The notes: a model not told the origin generated them from the sequence alone. A DNA stretch of 6,521 nt from Anaeroplasmataceae bacterium (GCA_020024985.1 JAHHSW010000050.1:1-6521), one strand, 5' to 3'; positions 1 to 6,521 are shown, counted from the first letter of the stretch. A program made the numbers and translations.

Positions 1-1951
1 AAATCTTAACTCCAGCCTTATCTAATCTTTCAGCTAGATTAATAGCTGTTTGACCACCTAAGGCTACAATTACACCCTCTGGCTTTTCGTAATCAATAAC
101 ATTCATTACATCCTCGAAGGTAAGTGGTTCAAAATATAGCTTATCTGATACAGTATAGTCTGTAGATACAGTTTCAGGATTACAGTTAATGATAATAGCC
201 TCATAGCCACTTTCCTTAATACCCCAAATTGCATGTACAGTTGTATAGTCGAACTCTACACCCTGACCAATTCTAATTGGACCAGAGCCAAGTACTACTA
301 TCTTCTTCTTATCAGTTCTAATTGATTCATTCTCATGCTCATATGTACTATATAAATATGGTACATAGCTCTTAAATTCTCCAGCACAGGTATCAATACT
401 CTTATATACTGGATACATATTATTTTTCTTTCTTAATTCATAAATCTCTAAGGCTGTAGTATTCCAGCATCTTGCAATATATGAATCAGCAAAGCCCATT
501 CTCTTAGCCTTATATAATACCTCAAGATTACCTGGATGAGACTTAATAGTCATCTCATAAGAAACAATCTTCATGATTTTAACTAGGAATAGCTTATCAA
601 TCTTTGTTAAATCATAAATATCATCAATATCTACACCCTTACGGAAGGCCTCAGCAATAGCGTAGATTCTTTCATCTGTATGACGAGAGATAAATTCCAT
701 TAGCTCATCAACAGTTAAAGCCTTTAAAGACTCTAGCTCAATATGATCTACCTTGTTTTCAAGTGAACGAACTGACTTAAGTAAGCTCTCCTCTATTGTT
801 CTACCAATACTCATTACCTCACCAGTAGCCTTCATCTGAGTAGATAGGCTTCTATTTGCATCCGCAAACTTATCAAATGGGAAGCGTGGGAACTTAGTTA
901 CTACATAGTCGATTGTTGGCTCAAATGAAGCTGGAGTTGCAGCAATTTCAATCTCATCAAGAGATAAACCGCAAGCAATCTTAGCACTTACTCTCGCAAT
1001 TGGGAAGCCTGATGCCTTAGATGCTAGGGCACTAGAGCGTGATACTCTTGGGTTTACCTCAATTAAATAATATTGGAAGCTATATGGATCTAAGGCAAAC
1101 TGAACATTACAGCCACCCTCAATCTTAAGTCCTCTAATAATTCTTAGAGCACTTTCCTTTAGCATATTATATTCCTTATTAGTTAGGGTTTGAGCAGGTG
1201 CTACTACAATTGAGTCACCTGTATGAATACCAACTGGGTCAATATTCTCCATTGAGCAAATAGTAATAGCGGTATCATTCTTATCTCTCATTACCTCAAA
1301 CTCAATTTCCTTAAAGCCCTTAATACTCTTTTCAACTAAAACCTGAGAAACTGGAGATAGCTTAAGTGCATTCTTAGCAAGAGGAATTAGCTCCTCCTCG
1401 TTATCAGCAAATCCACCACCAGTACCACCTAGGGTGAAGGCTGGTCTTAAGATGATTGGGTAGCCAATTTCATTAGCTGCACTAATAACCTCATCTAAAT
1501 GATTAGCAATCTTAGATTCAATTGTTGGCTCACCAAGCTCAATACAAAGCTCCTTAAATAGCTCTCTATCCTCAGCACGCTCGATAGCATCAGCAGTTGT
1601 ACCTAAAAGCTCTACATTACACTCATCTAAAATACCCTTACGAGATAGCTGCATACCAAGGTTAAGTCCTGTTTGACCACCTATTGAGCAGATTAATCCA
1701 TCAGGTCGCTCATAACGAATAATCTTAGCCACATTCTCTAAATCAAGTGGCTCCATATAAATTTTATCAGCAATTTTAGTATCAGTCATAATTGTAGCTG
1801 GGTTAGAGTTTACAAGAATTACCTTATAACCCTCTTCCTTTAGGGCAAGACATGCCTGAGTACCTGCATAGTCAAACTCAGCAGCCTGACCAATTACAAT
1901 TGGACCTGATCCAATTACCATTATTTTCTTAATATCTGTTCTTTTTGGCAT
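1..1951 (-). CDS. carB: Carbamoyl-phosphate synthase large subunit, N-terminal 650 codons (cut by window edge)
   Basis: This is the synthetase subunit that makes carbamoyl phosphate from bicarbonate, ammonia and two ATP, acting in the cytoplasm with CarA. Translation from ATG 1951 begins [20 protein letters not shown], a typical CarB start. The first ATP-grasp half carries [11 protein letters not shown] near residues 170-180 (nucleotide-binding loop) and [11 protein letters not shown] near residue 300 (metal and ATP ligands). A helical oligomerisation-like stretch follows at about 400-540. The second half begins near residue 547 with [19 protein letters not shown], and the window ends shortly after [20 protein letters not shown]. 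The family is usually about 1,070 residues, so the second ATP-grasp core and the C-terminal allosteric domain lie outside. The gene overlaps the 3' end of carA by 23 bp in another frame. No frameshift or stop was seen. The visible synthetase motifs look normal, which contrasts with the degenerate carA. Confidence 0.97.
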   Translation of the reverse strand, partial: MPKRTDIKKIMVIGSGPIVIGQAAEFDYAGTQACLALKEEGYKVILVNSNPATIMTDTKIADKIYMEPLDLENVAKIIRYERPDGLICSIGGQTGLNLGMQLSRKGILDECNVELLGTTADAIERAEDRELFKELCIELGEPTIESKIANHLDEVISAANEIGYPIILRPAFTLGGTGGGFADNEEELIPLAKNALKLSPVSQVLVEKSIKGFKEIEFEVMRDKNDTAITICSMENIDPVGIHTGDSIVVAPAQTLTNKEYNMLKESALRIIRGLKIEGGCNVQFALDPYSFQYYLIEVNPRVSRSSALASKASGFPIARVSAKIACGLSLDEIEIAATPASFEPTIDYVVTKFPRFPFDKFADANRSLSTQMKATGEVMSIGRTIEESLLKSVRSLENKVDHIELESLKALTVDELMEFISRHTDERIYAIAEAFRKGVDIDDIYDLTKIDKLFLVKIMKIVSYEMTIKSHPGNLEVLYKAKRMGFADSYIARCWNTTALEIYELRKKNNMYPVYKSIDTCAGEFKSYVPYLYSTYEHENESIRTDKKKIVVLGSGPIRIGQGVEFDYTTVHAIWGIKESGYEAIIINCNPETVSTDYTVSDKLYFEPLTFEDVMNVIDYEKPEGVIVALGGQTAINLAERLDKAGVKI

Positions 1952-3029
1952 TTTTGTTACCTCCAAAGCTCTTCATAAGCTTAGCAAATCTATTGAATAC
2001 GTTGCTAGCCTCCTTAATATTATCAGCTGGACTATACTTAATAGCTATTACATTATTAGCTAGGTCCATAACTCCCATAACATGGAAATCAATTACATTC
2101 TCATGAGTTATAGTAAGCTCTGTATTATTAAGGCTTTCCTTATATACTGCATATTGATCATTTTGAGCAGTAATCTCAATTTTACCATTCTCTAAGCATC
2201 TTACAGGAAGGTTACAGCCATGATGACCTACCTTCTCCTTATATACACTAGCCCCATAAGCTAGAGAAATAAGCTCCTGACCCATACCAATACCTAAAAT
2301 TGGCATTGTTCCCTTTAGGCTTCTAATAAGCTCTATAACATTACTACAAAGCTCAGGGTTACCTGGACCATCTGAAATGAATAGGCCAGTTGGCTTATGC
2401 TTTAAAATTTCATCTACAGTGCTATCCTGTGGTACTACTACTACATTACAGCCTGTGCTATTTAAAAGCTTAACAATGCTCTTTTTAATTCCACAATCAA
2501 CTGCGACTACAGTAAATGATGGATTAGTTGTTCTAGAATACCATACCTTCTTAGAGGATACTGCCTCTGATGGGTTGTTATTAGGATTATAATCAACAAT
2601 CATCCTCATACATTCAGCCATTGGCTTGTCCTCATCACAGATTAAGGCCTTCATAGTACCATTATCTCTAACGATTCTTACGATTTCTCTAGTATCAACC
2701 TCGCTAATACCAGGGATACCCTGCTCATCCATAACCTCACCTAGCTTATGAGTGTAACGGAAATTTGAAGGCTCATCATTATACTCTCTACAAACAACTG
2801 CAGAAACTGTTAAGCCCTTAGATTCGTAATCCTCATCAGTTAAGCCATAGCTGCCAATTACTGGATATGACATACAAATCATACTTCCAAAATTAGCTGG
2901 ATCTGATAAAATTTCTTGGTAGCCAACTACTGATGTATTAAATACAAGCTCACTAACGCATTCATTCATGCTACCAAAGCCCTCGCCTAGAAAGACAAGA
3001 CCATTTTCTAAAACTAGCTTTCTTCTCAT
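1929..3029 (-). CDS. carA: Carbamoyl-phosphate synthase small subunit with a degenerate glutaminase site
   Basis: The small subunit normally hydrolyses glutamine and channels the ammonia to CarB. This 366-residue protein is close to family length. Residues 1-150 are the CPSase small-chain domain ([37 protein letters not shown]). Residues about 173-352 are a class I glutamine amidotransferase fold ([54 protein letters not shown]). The nucleophile elbow that normally reads GICLGHQ reads GIGMGQE, so catalytic Cys is Gly248. The YHPEA motif reads YSPAD, so His is Ser333 and Glu is Ala335, with about two residues missing just after. Glutamine-contact positions are also altered (Ala45, Glu252, Gln292, Tyr293). 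Glutaminase activity is therefore unlikely. The frame is open and the start has a good ribosome-binding site, so this does not look like a recent pseudogene. I infer a structural subunit of an ammonia-dependent synthase. The gene begins 10 nt after pyrC and overlaps carB by 23 bp. Confidence 0.95.
   Translation of the reverse strand: MRRKLVLENGLVFLGEGFGSMNECVSELVFNTSVVGYQEILSDPANFGSMICMSYPVIGSYGLTDEDYESKGLTVSAVVCREYNDEPSNFRYTHKLGEVMDEQGIPGISEVDTREIVRIVRDNGTMKALICDEDKPMAECMRMIVDYNPNNNPSEAVSSKKVWYSRTTNPSFTVVAVDCGIKKSIVKLLNSTGCNVVVVPQDSTVDEILKHKPTGLFISDGPGNPELCSNVIELIRSLKGTMPILGIGMGQELISLAYGASVYKEKVGHHGCNLPVRCLENGKIEITAQNDQYAVYKESLNNTELTITHENVIDFHVMGVMDLANNVIAIKYSPADNIKEASNVFNRFAKLMKSFGGNKNAKKNRY
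1960..1964 (-). promoter_or_regulatory. Ribosome-binding site of carB
   Basis: GGAGG on the minus strand lies 8 nt before ATG 1951 and is inside the carA reading frame. It fixes the carB start at MPKRTD and shows that carB translation begins before carA translation ends, which suggests coupling of the two subunits. Confidence 0.85.
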
Positions 3030-3036
3030 TTTTATT

Positions 3037-3041
3037 CTCCT
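3037..3041 (-). promoter_or_regulatory. Ribosome-binding site of carA, overlapping the pyrC stop codon
   Basis: AGGAG lies 7 nt before ATG 3029. Its first two bases are the last two bases of the pyrC TAG stop (3040-3042). A ribosome terminating on pyrC therefore sits on the carA initiation signal, which fits translational coupling. Confidence 0.8.
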
Positions 3042-4257
3042 ATCCCTTATATACTAGCTTACCATTAACTAGTGTGTATCTAGTAAATCCATAATATGTA
3101 TTTCCTATAAATGGTGAATTAACACCCTTTGATAAAATCTCATCCTTAGTATAGGTATGAGGATTCTCTATATCTATAACTGCAATATCAGCGATACTGC
3201 CCTTCATAATTTTTCTCATTGGTAAATTAAATACCTTAGCTGGATTATAAACCATAACCTCTAGGAATCTATCTAATGATAGCATTCCAGTTTTAACAAA
3301 GCTTGTATAAATAATTGGAAGTGAGGTTTCAAGACCAATTATTCCATTTAAGCACTTGCTATACTCACGGCTCTTTTCCTCTACAGTATGAGGTGCATGA
3401 TCTGATGCTACCATAATAGCTGTACCATCTAATAAGGCCTCTACTGTAGCTAATCTATTCTTTTCACTTCTAAGAGGTGGATTCATCTTCCAGTTTCCAT
3501 CCTTAATCATTTCCTCATTTAAAACTAAATGATGGGGAGCAACCTCACAGGTAATATTTGTGTAGCCATCCTCATGAGCCTTTCTAATAGCCTCAAAGCT
3601 TTCAGCTGTAGACATGTGGCAGAAATGATATTTACATCCTACCTCCTTAGCAAGTTCAATTTCTCTTCTAACTGCAATGAATTCTCCTTCTGGTGCATAC
3701 TTCCAGTAATTATCCTCAGCATGAGAGGCAATTACTAAATCATGCTTCTTAGCTAATAGCATTGCTTCCTTTAAAACCTCTAAATTGTTAACTCCTCTTC
3801 CATCATCGGAAATAGCCTTAACATATTTATAGAAGCCCTCTATATCAGCCTTTTCCTTATCCTCCTGATTAACTGTAACAGCTCCATAAGGATAAACATT
3901 AACTACTGCATCTCTTTTAATAATATCTAGCTGTACCTTTAATGCCTCTAAATTATCAGGTACAGGATTTAAATTTGGCATAGTCATAATGGTTGTAAAG
4001 CCACCCTTAGCCGCAGACATTGTACCAGTCTTAATTGTTTCCTTTTTAGTAAAGCCTGGCTCTCTTAAATGTACATGTACATCTACTGCACCTGGCATAA
4101 CAAGGCAGCCCTTAGCATCTAAGACCTCATAGCCCTTATCCTCGATGACTCCAACCTCTACAATCTTATCATCCTCTACTAAAACATCCTTTAATACTAA
4201 GCTGTTATTTTCAATAACATATCCATTCTTAATTAAAATCACCTTATAGCTCACCAT
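3040..4257 (-). CDS. pyrC: Dihydroorotase (class I, Bacillus type)
   Basis: This enzyme reversibly cyclises N-carbamoyl-L-aspartate to dihydroorotate, the third step of UMP synthesis, using a zinc centre in an amidohydrolase TIM barrel. As listed it is 405 residues, normal for the class I family. Visible motifs in order are DVHVHLREPG near residue 58 (HxH zinc ligands and substrate Arg), MTMPNLNPVP, ISDDGRG near 150 (metal-ligand Asp), SHAED near 178 (His ligand), CHMSTAES near 214 (His ligand), CEVAPHHL, NPPLR and ASDHAPHTVEEK near 286 (catalytic Asp). All expected ligand positions are present, so it should be active. The 5' end overlaps pyrB by 14 bp if ATG 4257 is used. An alternative GTG start at 4242, one base after the pyrB stop, would give a 400-residue protein starting at the conserved ILIKNG segment and has a better-placed ribosome-binding site. 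Confidence 0.96.
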   Translation of the reverse strand: MVSYKVILIKNGYVIENNSLVLKDVLVEDDKIVEVGVIEDKGYEVLDAKGCLVMPGAVDVHVHLREPGFTKKETIKTGTMSAAKGGFTTIMTMPNLNPVPDNLEALKVQLDIIKRDAVVNVYPYGAVTVNQEDKEKADIEGFYKYVKAISDDGRGVNNLEVLKEAMLLAKKHDLVIASHAEDNYWKYAPEGEFIAVRREIELAKEVGCKYHFCHMSTAESFEAIRKAHEDGYTNITCEVAPHHLVLNEEMIKDGNWKMNPPLRSEKNRLATVEALLDGTAIMVASDHAPHTVEEKSREYSKCLNGIIGLETSLPIIYTSFVKTGMLSLDRFLEVMVYNPAKVFNLPMRKIMKGSIADIAVIDIENPHTYTKDEILSKGVNSPFIGNTYYGFTRYTLVNGKLVYKG

Positions 4258-5116
4258 CCAATACCTTTGAAATTACTGCCATTCTTACATAAACACCATT
4301 TGTTATTTGCTTAAAGTATCTACTTTTCTCGCATTCACAAACCTCTGAAGCCATTTCAACTCCTCTATTGATTGGACCTGGATGCATGATAATGGCATTT
4401 TTCTTCATCATTTCCATTCTCTTAACTGTTAAGCCATACTTTTCATGATACTCCTCAATGCTCATACTCATCTTTTCTGTATGGCGCTCAAATTGTACTC
4501 TTAATAGCATAACTACATCCATATTCTTAACTGCTTCATCAACAGGAATCCACTTAGCTGATCCATCATTGTACTCCTCAGGACCACTAATATAAACCTC
4601 CATACCAAGACGTTCCATTATTTCAATATTGGTATGGGCAACACGTGAGTGGCTTATATCTCCTATTATACAACATTTTAAGCCTTCAAACTTACCATAT
4701 TCCTCATAAATTGTCATTAAATCTAATAAGCATTGAGTTGGGTGATTAGCTTTTCCATCTCCAGCATTCCAAATTGGCATTTCAACACCCTCAAGCTCCT
4801 TAAAATACTCATCCTCGCTATGTCTTATAATTACTCCATCTACACCAAATGATTCAAAGGTACGAACTGTATCATATAATGATTCACCCTTCTTTACGCT
4901 TGATGTCTCAGTATTAAAATCTAAAACCTTAATACCTAAATTTAATAGAGCACATTGGAATGAATAATGTGTTCTTGTCGAATTTTCAAAAAAAAGGGTA
5001 GCTATCTTCTTATCTGGATAAGAGACACGTAACCCTTTCTTAAGCTTTTCTGCGTATTCGATAATTTCATAAATTTGCTCAGTTTTTAGCTGCTTAATTG
5101 TAAATAAACCTCTCAT
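4244..5116 (-). CDS. pyrB: Aspartate carbamoyltransferase catalytic subunit
   Basis: PyrB condenses carbamoyl phosphate with aspartate to N-carbamoyl-aspartate and is the committed step of pyrimidine synthesis. The 290-residue protein is slightly short but within the range of Bacillus-type enzymes. The carbamoyl-phosphate-binding STRTH is at residues 46-50 in FFENSTRTHYSF, as in Bacillus rather than the STRTR of E. coli. The mobile-loop lysine is Lys76 in SVKKGES. HPTQ is at 125-128, the aspartate-domain RVQFER at 206-211 and HPGPINRG at 245-252. All active-site motifs are intact. No pyrI lies next to it, so control is expected at the RNA level rather than by allosteric nucleotide binding. 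It is the first gene of the operon, preceded by the PyrR-type leader. Its stop codon overlaps the annotated pyrC start region. Confidence 0.97.
   Translation of the reverse strand: MRGLFTIKQLKTEQIYEIIEYAEKLKKGLRVSYPDKKIATLFFENSTRTHYSFQCALLNLGIKVLDFNTETSSVKKGESLYDTVRTFESFGVDGVIIRHSEDEYFKELEGVEMPIWNAGDGKANHPTQCLLDLMTIYEEYGKFEGLKCCIIGDISHSRVAHTNIEIMERLGMEVYISGPEEYNDGSAKWIPVDEAVKNMDVVMLLRVQFERHTEKMSMSIEEYHEKYGLTVKRMEMMKKNAIIMHPGPINRGVEMASEVCECEKSRYFKQITNGVYVRMAVISKVLDGEL
4250..4255 (-). promoter_or_regulatory. Candidate ribosome-binding site for a GTG start of pyrC
   Basis: GGTGAG lies within the last codons of pyrB and 7 nt before GTG 4242. Upstream of ATG 4257 the sequence is AAAGGTATTGG, with only a weak AAAGG. 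The spacing, and the family's usual start just before LIKNG, make the GTG a serious rival. The sequence alone does not decide it. Confidence 0.45.
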
Positions 5117-5121
5117 GATTT

Positions 5122-5127
5122 CACCTC
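5122..5127 (-). promoter_or_regulatory. Ribosome-binding site of pyrB
   Basis: GAGGTG lies 5 nt before ATG 5116 and 4 nt after the T-tract of the upstream terminator. RNA that terminates would end just before this site, so attenuation removes pyrB translation together with the rest of the operon. Confidence 0.85.
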
Positions 5128-5131
5128 ATCT

Positions 5132-5170
5132 AAAAAAAACAGTTTCCCAATCTAAAGAGACTAGAAAACT
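5132..5170 (-). terminator. Intrinsic terminator of the pyr attenuator
   Basis: On the minus strand AGTTTTCTAGTCT (5170-5158) pairs with AGATTGGGAAACT (5153-5141) in an uninterrupted 13-bp stem that includes three G-U pairs. The loop is CTTT, followed by G and eight T residues (5139-5132). It lies between the operon promoter and the pyrB ribosome-binding site. That position, together with the upstream PyrR site, marks it as a regulated attenuator rather than the end of an upstream transcript. Confidence 0.92.
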
Positions 5171-5239
5171 AGGTATCATCATAATATAGCTATTGCATTA
5201 TTATATTAATTTTATCTAATTATTCTTGTTAGCCTCTCT
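5154..5239 (-). promoter_or_regulatory. Predicted antiterminator pairing of the pyr leader
   Basis: RNA from 5239-5230 (AGAGAGGCUA) can pair with 5163-5154 (UAGUCUCUUU) over 10 bp, two of them G-U. The first segment is the 3' half of the PyrR hairpin. The second is the upper 5' stem and loop of the terminator. The pairing is therefore mutually exclusive with both hairpins, as the Bacillus PyrR mechanism requires. The roughly 65 nt between the segments is AT-rich and contains a weak 7-bp inverted repeat (TAATATA/TATATTA). The pairing was found by eye, without energy calculation. Confidence 0.7.
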
Positions 5240-5244
5240 GGACT
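5231..5244 (-). promoter_or_regulatory. PyrR-binding RNA element (anti-antiterminator loop)
   Basis: The RNA reads AGUCCAGAGAGGCU, matching the known PyrR-binding consensus ARUCCNGNGAGGYU at all 14 positions. AGUC pairs with GGCU (including one G-U) around the loop CAGAGA, giving the conserved upper stem. Flanking CUU and AAG can form a short lower stem with an internal purine-rich bulge, as in Bacillus leaders. UMP- or UTP-bound PyrR is expected to stabilise this hairpin and so permit the downstream terminator. No pyrR gene lies in the window. Confidence 0.92.
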
Positions 5245-5267
5245 ATCTTAAAGTTTTACCGTAGTTA

Positions 5268-5296
5268 ATGATATCATACTAGCAATAATTTATCAA
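5268..5296 (-). promoter_or_regulatory. Predicted sigma-A promoter of the pyr operon (extended -10)
   Basis: On the minus strand TTGATA (5296-5291, five of six to TTGACA) and TATCAT (5273-5268, five of six to TATAAT) are separated by exactly 17 nt. TG at 5276-5275 gives an extended -10. Transcription would start near 5261, placing the PyrR element about 17 nt into the transcript and giving a leader of about 145 nt. AT-rich DNA upstream could act as an UP element. Confidence 0.8.
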
Positions 5297-5328
5297 TATA
5301 TTTTATGAAATTAGACAAAAAATGCTAA

Positions 5329-5357
5329 ATTAATCATAAATGTTGCTTTTGTTTAAA
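5329..5357 (+). repeat. Left terminal inverted repeat of the insertion sequence
   Basis: Reading inward on the plus strand, the repeat begins ATTAATCATAAATGTTGC. It matches the reverse complement of the window's last 29 bases except at positions 9, 12, 17, 23 and 24. It ends 1 nt before the transposase TAA stop codon. Confidence 0.85.
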
Positions 5358-5358
5358 T

Positions 5359-6414
5359 TTAACTAAATATTCCATACCTATACTCATAATAAGCTTCTTT
5401 AAGAGATATAGGTAATTTCTGATTTGATAATTCTTTACCTGTCCAAGACCTGGTGTCTTTAATTAGATTATATAGGGCAGCTGCTTGATCATCTCTCTTA
5501 TAAGAATAATTAATTTTCTTTCTTATAGTTAAAAAATCAAGATAGCCTTGTATATATTTAATACCTACACCGTGTGTTTTGGTTATCATCATGGTTATTT
5601 CAGAGTGTAACTGATTCATTGATGACAATGAATTACCATTATCTGTTGTATATCTTTTAACTGTAGGTTTACTATCAATCTTGTCTAATGTAGCTCCTAG
5701 CTCATTAGCTATTTGGTACATACCATGTTTTGAATCTGTTACCACATAATTTATGTTTTCTAGAAATGGGTAGATACATTTACATTTTTCAAATGATTCA
5801 GAACCAAGACCTACTACTTTGATTATCATGTTGTCATGTTCATCTAAAGCACTAGCTAAACATAGCTTATGGTGGCTAACACCAGAAAAAGCCGATCTAT
5901 TGCCTCGTTTTTTGTTGGCTCTAGGCATATTTTCTGGTCTTGTGCCTTTTAAATTGATTTTTCTATAGGCTACATCTAGCTCTATTGAATCAGTTAAAAC
6001 AACATTGGAGTTGACGTACTCGGTTATGGCATTATAAAGCTTATGTCTCATTCTGAAGCAGGTGTTAACACTTAGCCTTAAGAAGTGAGCTTCATTCTTA
6101 AGTGTCATACCAGATAACTCATAATCAATAAAATCTAACCATTTATCTTTGTCTATTTTACTATGACAAAGAAAGGTATTAGTCTTTATTGAAAATGAAT
6201 GATGACAGTCGTTACACATAAATCTTTGATTATTAAGTGTGTGACCATTCTTTTTGATTGATATAGATCCACAGTGAGGACAATAGGTAACTGAAATATC
6301 ATTGACCTTATTATCTTTATCAATATTTAGATTAATTAGAAACTTCAATACTGCATCTAGGTCATCCTCAGATAATGTTTGAAGCTTAGTTAAAATTTCT
6401 TGAGTAGTATTCAT
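5359..6414 (-). CDS. IS1595-family-like transposase (zinc ribbon, HTH, ISXO2-like DDE domain)
   Basis: This 351-residue protein would cut and join the ends of its own insertion sequence. An acidic N-terminal helix region (1-40) precedes a zinc ribbon with Cys45/Cys48 and Cys67/Cys70 (CPHCGS and CNDCHHSF). A helix-turn-helix-like stretch lies near residues 103-125 (MTLKNEAHFLRLSVNTCFR). The catalytic RNase H-like domain follows. Asp147 (ELDVAY) and Asp227 (VVTDSKHGMY) are the likely first two metal ligands. The third falls in NQLHSEI at 267-273, where Asn267 or Glu272 is possible, and KYIQGYLDF (286-294) is the conserved segment after it. The frame is uninterrupted. The start at ATG 6414 is supported by GAGGT at 6426-6422, 7 nt upstream. 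The family assignment rests on domain order and motifs, without a database search. No convincing terminator follows the gene. Confidence 0.88.
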   Translation of the reverse strand: MNTTQEILTKLQTLSEDDLDAVLKFLINLNIDKDNKVNDISVTYCPHCGSISIKKNGHTLNNQRFMCNDCHHSFSIKTNTFLCHSKIDKDKWLDFIDYELSGMTLKNEAHFLRLSVNTCFRMRHKLYNAITEYVNSNVVLTDSIELDVAYRKINLKGTRPENMPRANKKRGNRSAFSGVSHHKLCLASALDEHDNMIIKVVGLGSESFEKCKCIYPFLENINYVVTDSKHGMYQIANELGATLDKIDSKPTVKRYTTDNGNSLSSMNQLHSEITMMITKTHGVGIKYIQGYLDFLTIRKKINYSYKRDDQAAALYNLIKDTRSWTGKELSNQKLPISLKEAYYEYRYGIFS

Positions 6415-6492
6415 ATTAGTTACCTCATTTCCTTTTTATAGCCTTATTCTATGAGACTAAAGGACACAATGAGTGTACCTATTAAAAATACT
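6415..6492 (-). other. Upstream non-coding segment of the transposase gene
   Basis: These 78 bp between the right inverted repeat and the transposase hold its ribosome-binding site (GAGGT at 6426-6422) and should hold its promoter. TATAAA occurs about 25 nt before the start codon, but no good -35 box sits 16-18 nt upstream of it, so I do not call a promoter. Confidence 0.4.
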
Positions 6493-6521
6493 TTTAAGAA
6501 AAAGTAACAATTTTGATTAAT
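6493..6521 (-). repeat. Right terminal inverted repeat of the insertion sequence
   Basis: Read inward on the minus strand it begins ATTAATCAAAATTGTTAC, pairing with the left repeat at 24 of 29 positions. It stops at the window edge, so any further outward extension is unseen. Confidence 0.82.

Larger units (their letters stand above)
5329..6521 (-). mobile_element. IS1595-family-like insertion sequence, at least 1,193 bp
   Basis: One transposase gene is framed by inverted terminal repeats, the left at 5329-5357 and the right at 6493-6521. They match at 24 of 29 positions. The transposase stop lies just inside the left repeat, leaving about 78 bp between its start and the right repeat. The right repeat runs to the last base of the window, so the true outer limit and target duplication cannot be checked. 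The element is oriented the same way as the pyr operon and ends about 32 bp upstream of the operon -35 box. Both ends and the transposase look intact, so it may be active. Confidence 0.85.

Noticed and set aside
2377..2592. Plus-strand 71-codon open frame inside carA
   Set aside because: It is antisense to the conserved amidotransferase domain of carA, has no recognisable protein motif and no reason to be coding.
1929..3029. carA as a pseudogene
   Set aside because: The frame is full length with a good ribosome-binding site, tight coupling to its neighbours and conserved scaffold motifs. The changes cluster at the glutamine site rather than being scattered.
3529..3738. Plus-strand 69-codon open frame inside pyrC
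   Set aside because: It is antisense to conserved dihydroorotase motifs (HAED, CHMST, PHHL) and looks like a shadow frame.
5299..5321. Alternative pyr promoter with TTGTCT as -35
   Set aside because: At 17-nt spacing its -10 would be TGATAA, a poor match. The TTGATA/TATCAT pair with extended -10 is much better.
5304..5345. Possible terminator after the transposase (T-run near TTAGCATTTTTTGTCTAA)
   Set aside because: Only a 4-bp inverted repeat flanks the T-run, with no GC-rich stem, so it is too weak to call.
1..6521. CRISPR array, tRNA, rRNA or phage attachment site
   Set aside because: I saw no spaced direct repeats, cloverleaf-like segment or rRNA motif. The only repeats are the insertion sequence ends and the leader hairpins.

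Overview
The window holds the promoter-proximal part of a de novo pyrimidine (UMP) biosynthesis operon and an adjacent insertion sequence, all on the minus strand. The DNA is AT-rich. The gene order is pyrB-pyrC-carA-carB, the ATCase has no pyrI regulatory partner and is of the Bacillus type, the ribosome-binding sites are purine-rich, and a PyrR-type RNA attenuator precedes pyrB. Together these point to a low-GC Bacillota (Firmicutes). Tryptophan is read from TGG and stops are TAA/TAG, so nothing suggests a Mycoplasma code. I cannot name the genus.

Layout in transcription order (high to low coordinates): (1) 5329-6521, an IS1595-family-like insertion sequence with one apparently intact transposase and imperfect 29-bp terminal inverted repeats; the right-hand repeat ends exactly at the window edge. 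(2) 5117-5328, a non-coding pyr control region with a strong extended -10 promoter, a perfect match to the PyrR RNA-binding consensus, a possible antiterminator pairing and a 13-bp-stem intrinsic terminator just before the pyrB ribosome-binding site. (3) 5116-1, pyrB (aspartate carbamoyltransferase), pyrC (dihydroorotase), carA and the first 650 codons of carB (carbamoyl-phosphate synthase small and large subunits). The genes overlap or nearly abut, so translation is probably coupled.

The genes cover the first three steps of the pathway: CarAB makes carbamoyl phosphate, PyrB joins it to aspartate, and PyrC closes the ring to dihydroorotate. When UMP/UTP is plentiful, PyrR should bind the leader and favour the terminator, shutting down the operon.

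The most unusual observation is in carA. The reading frame is intact and the fold motifs are clear, but the glutaminase Cys-His-Glu triad is gone (Gly248, Ser333, Ala335), along with several glutamine-contact residues. CarB looks normal over the visible part. The complex is therefore predicted to use free ammonia rather than glutamine, in parallel with animal CPS I, or to take its nitrogen from another source.
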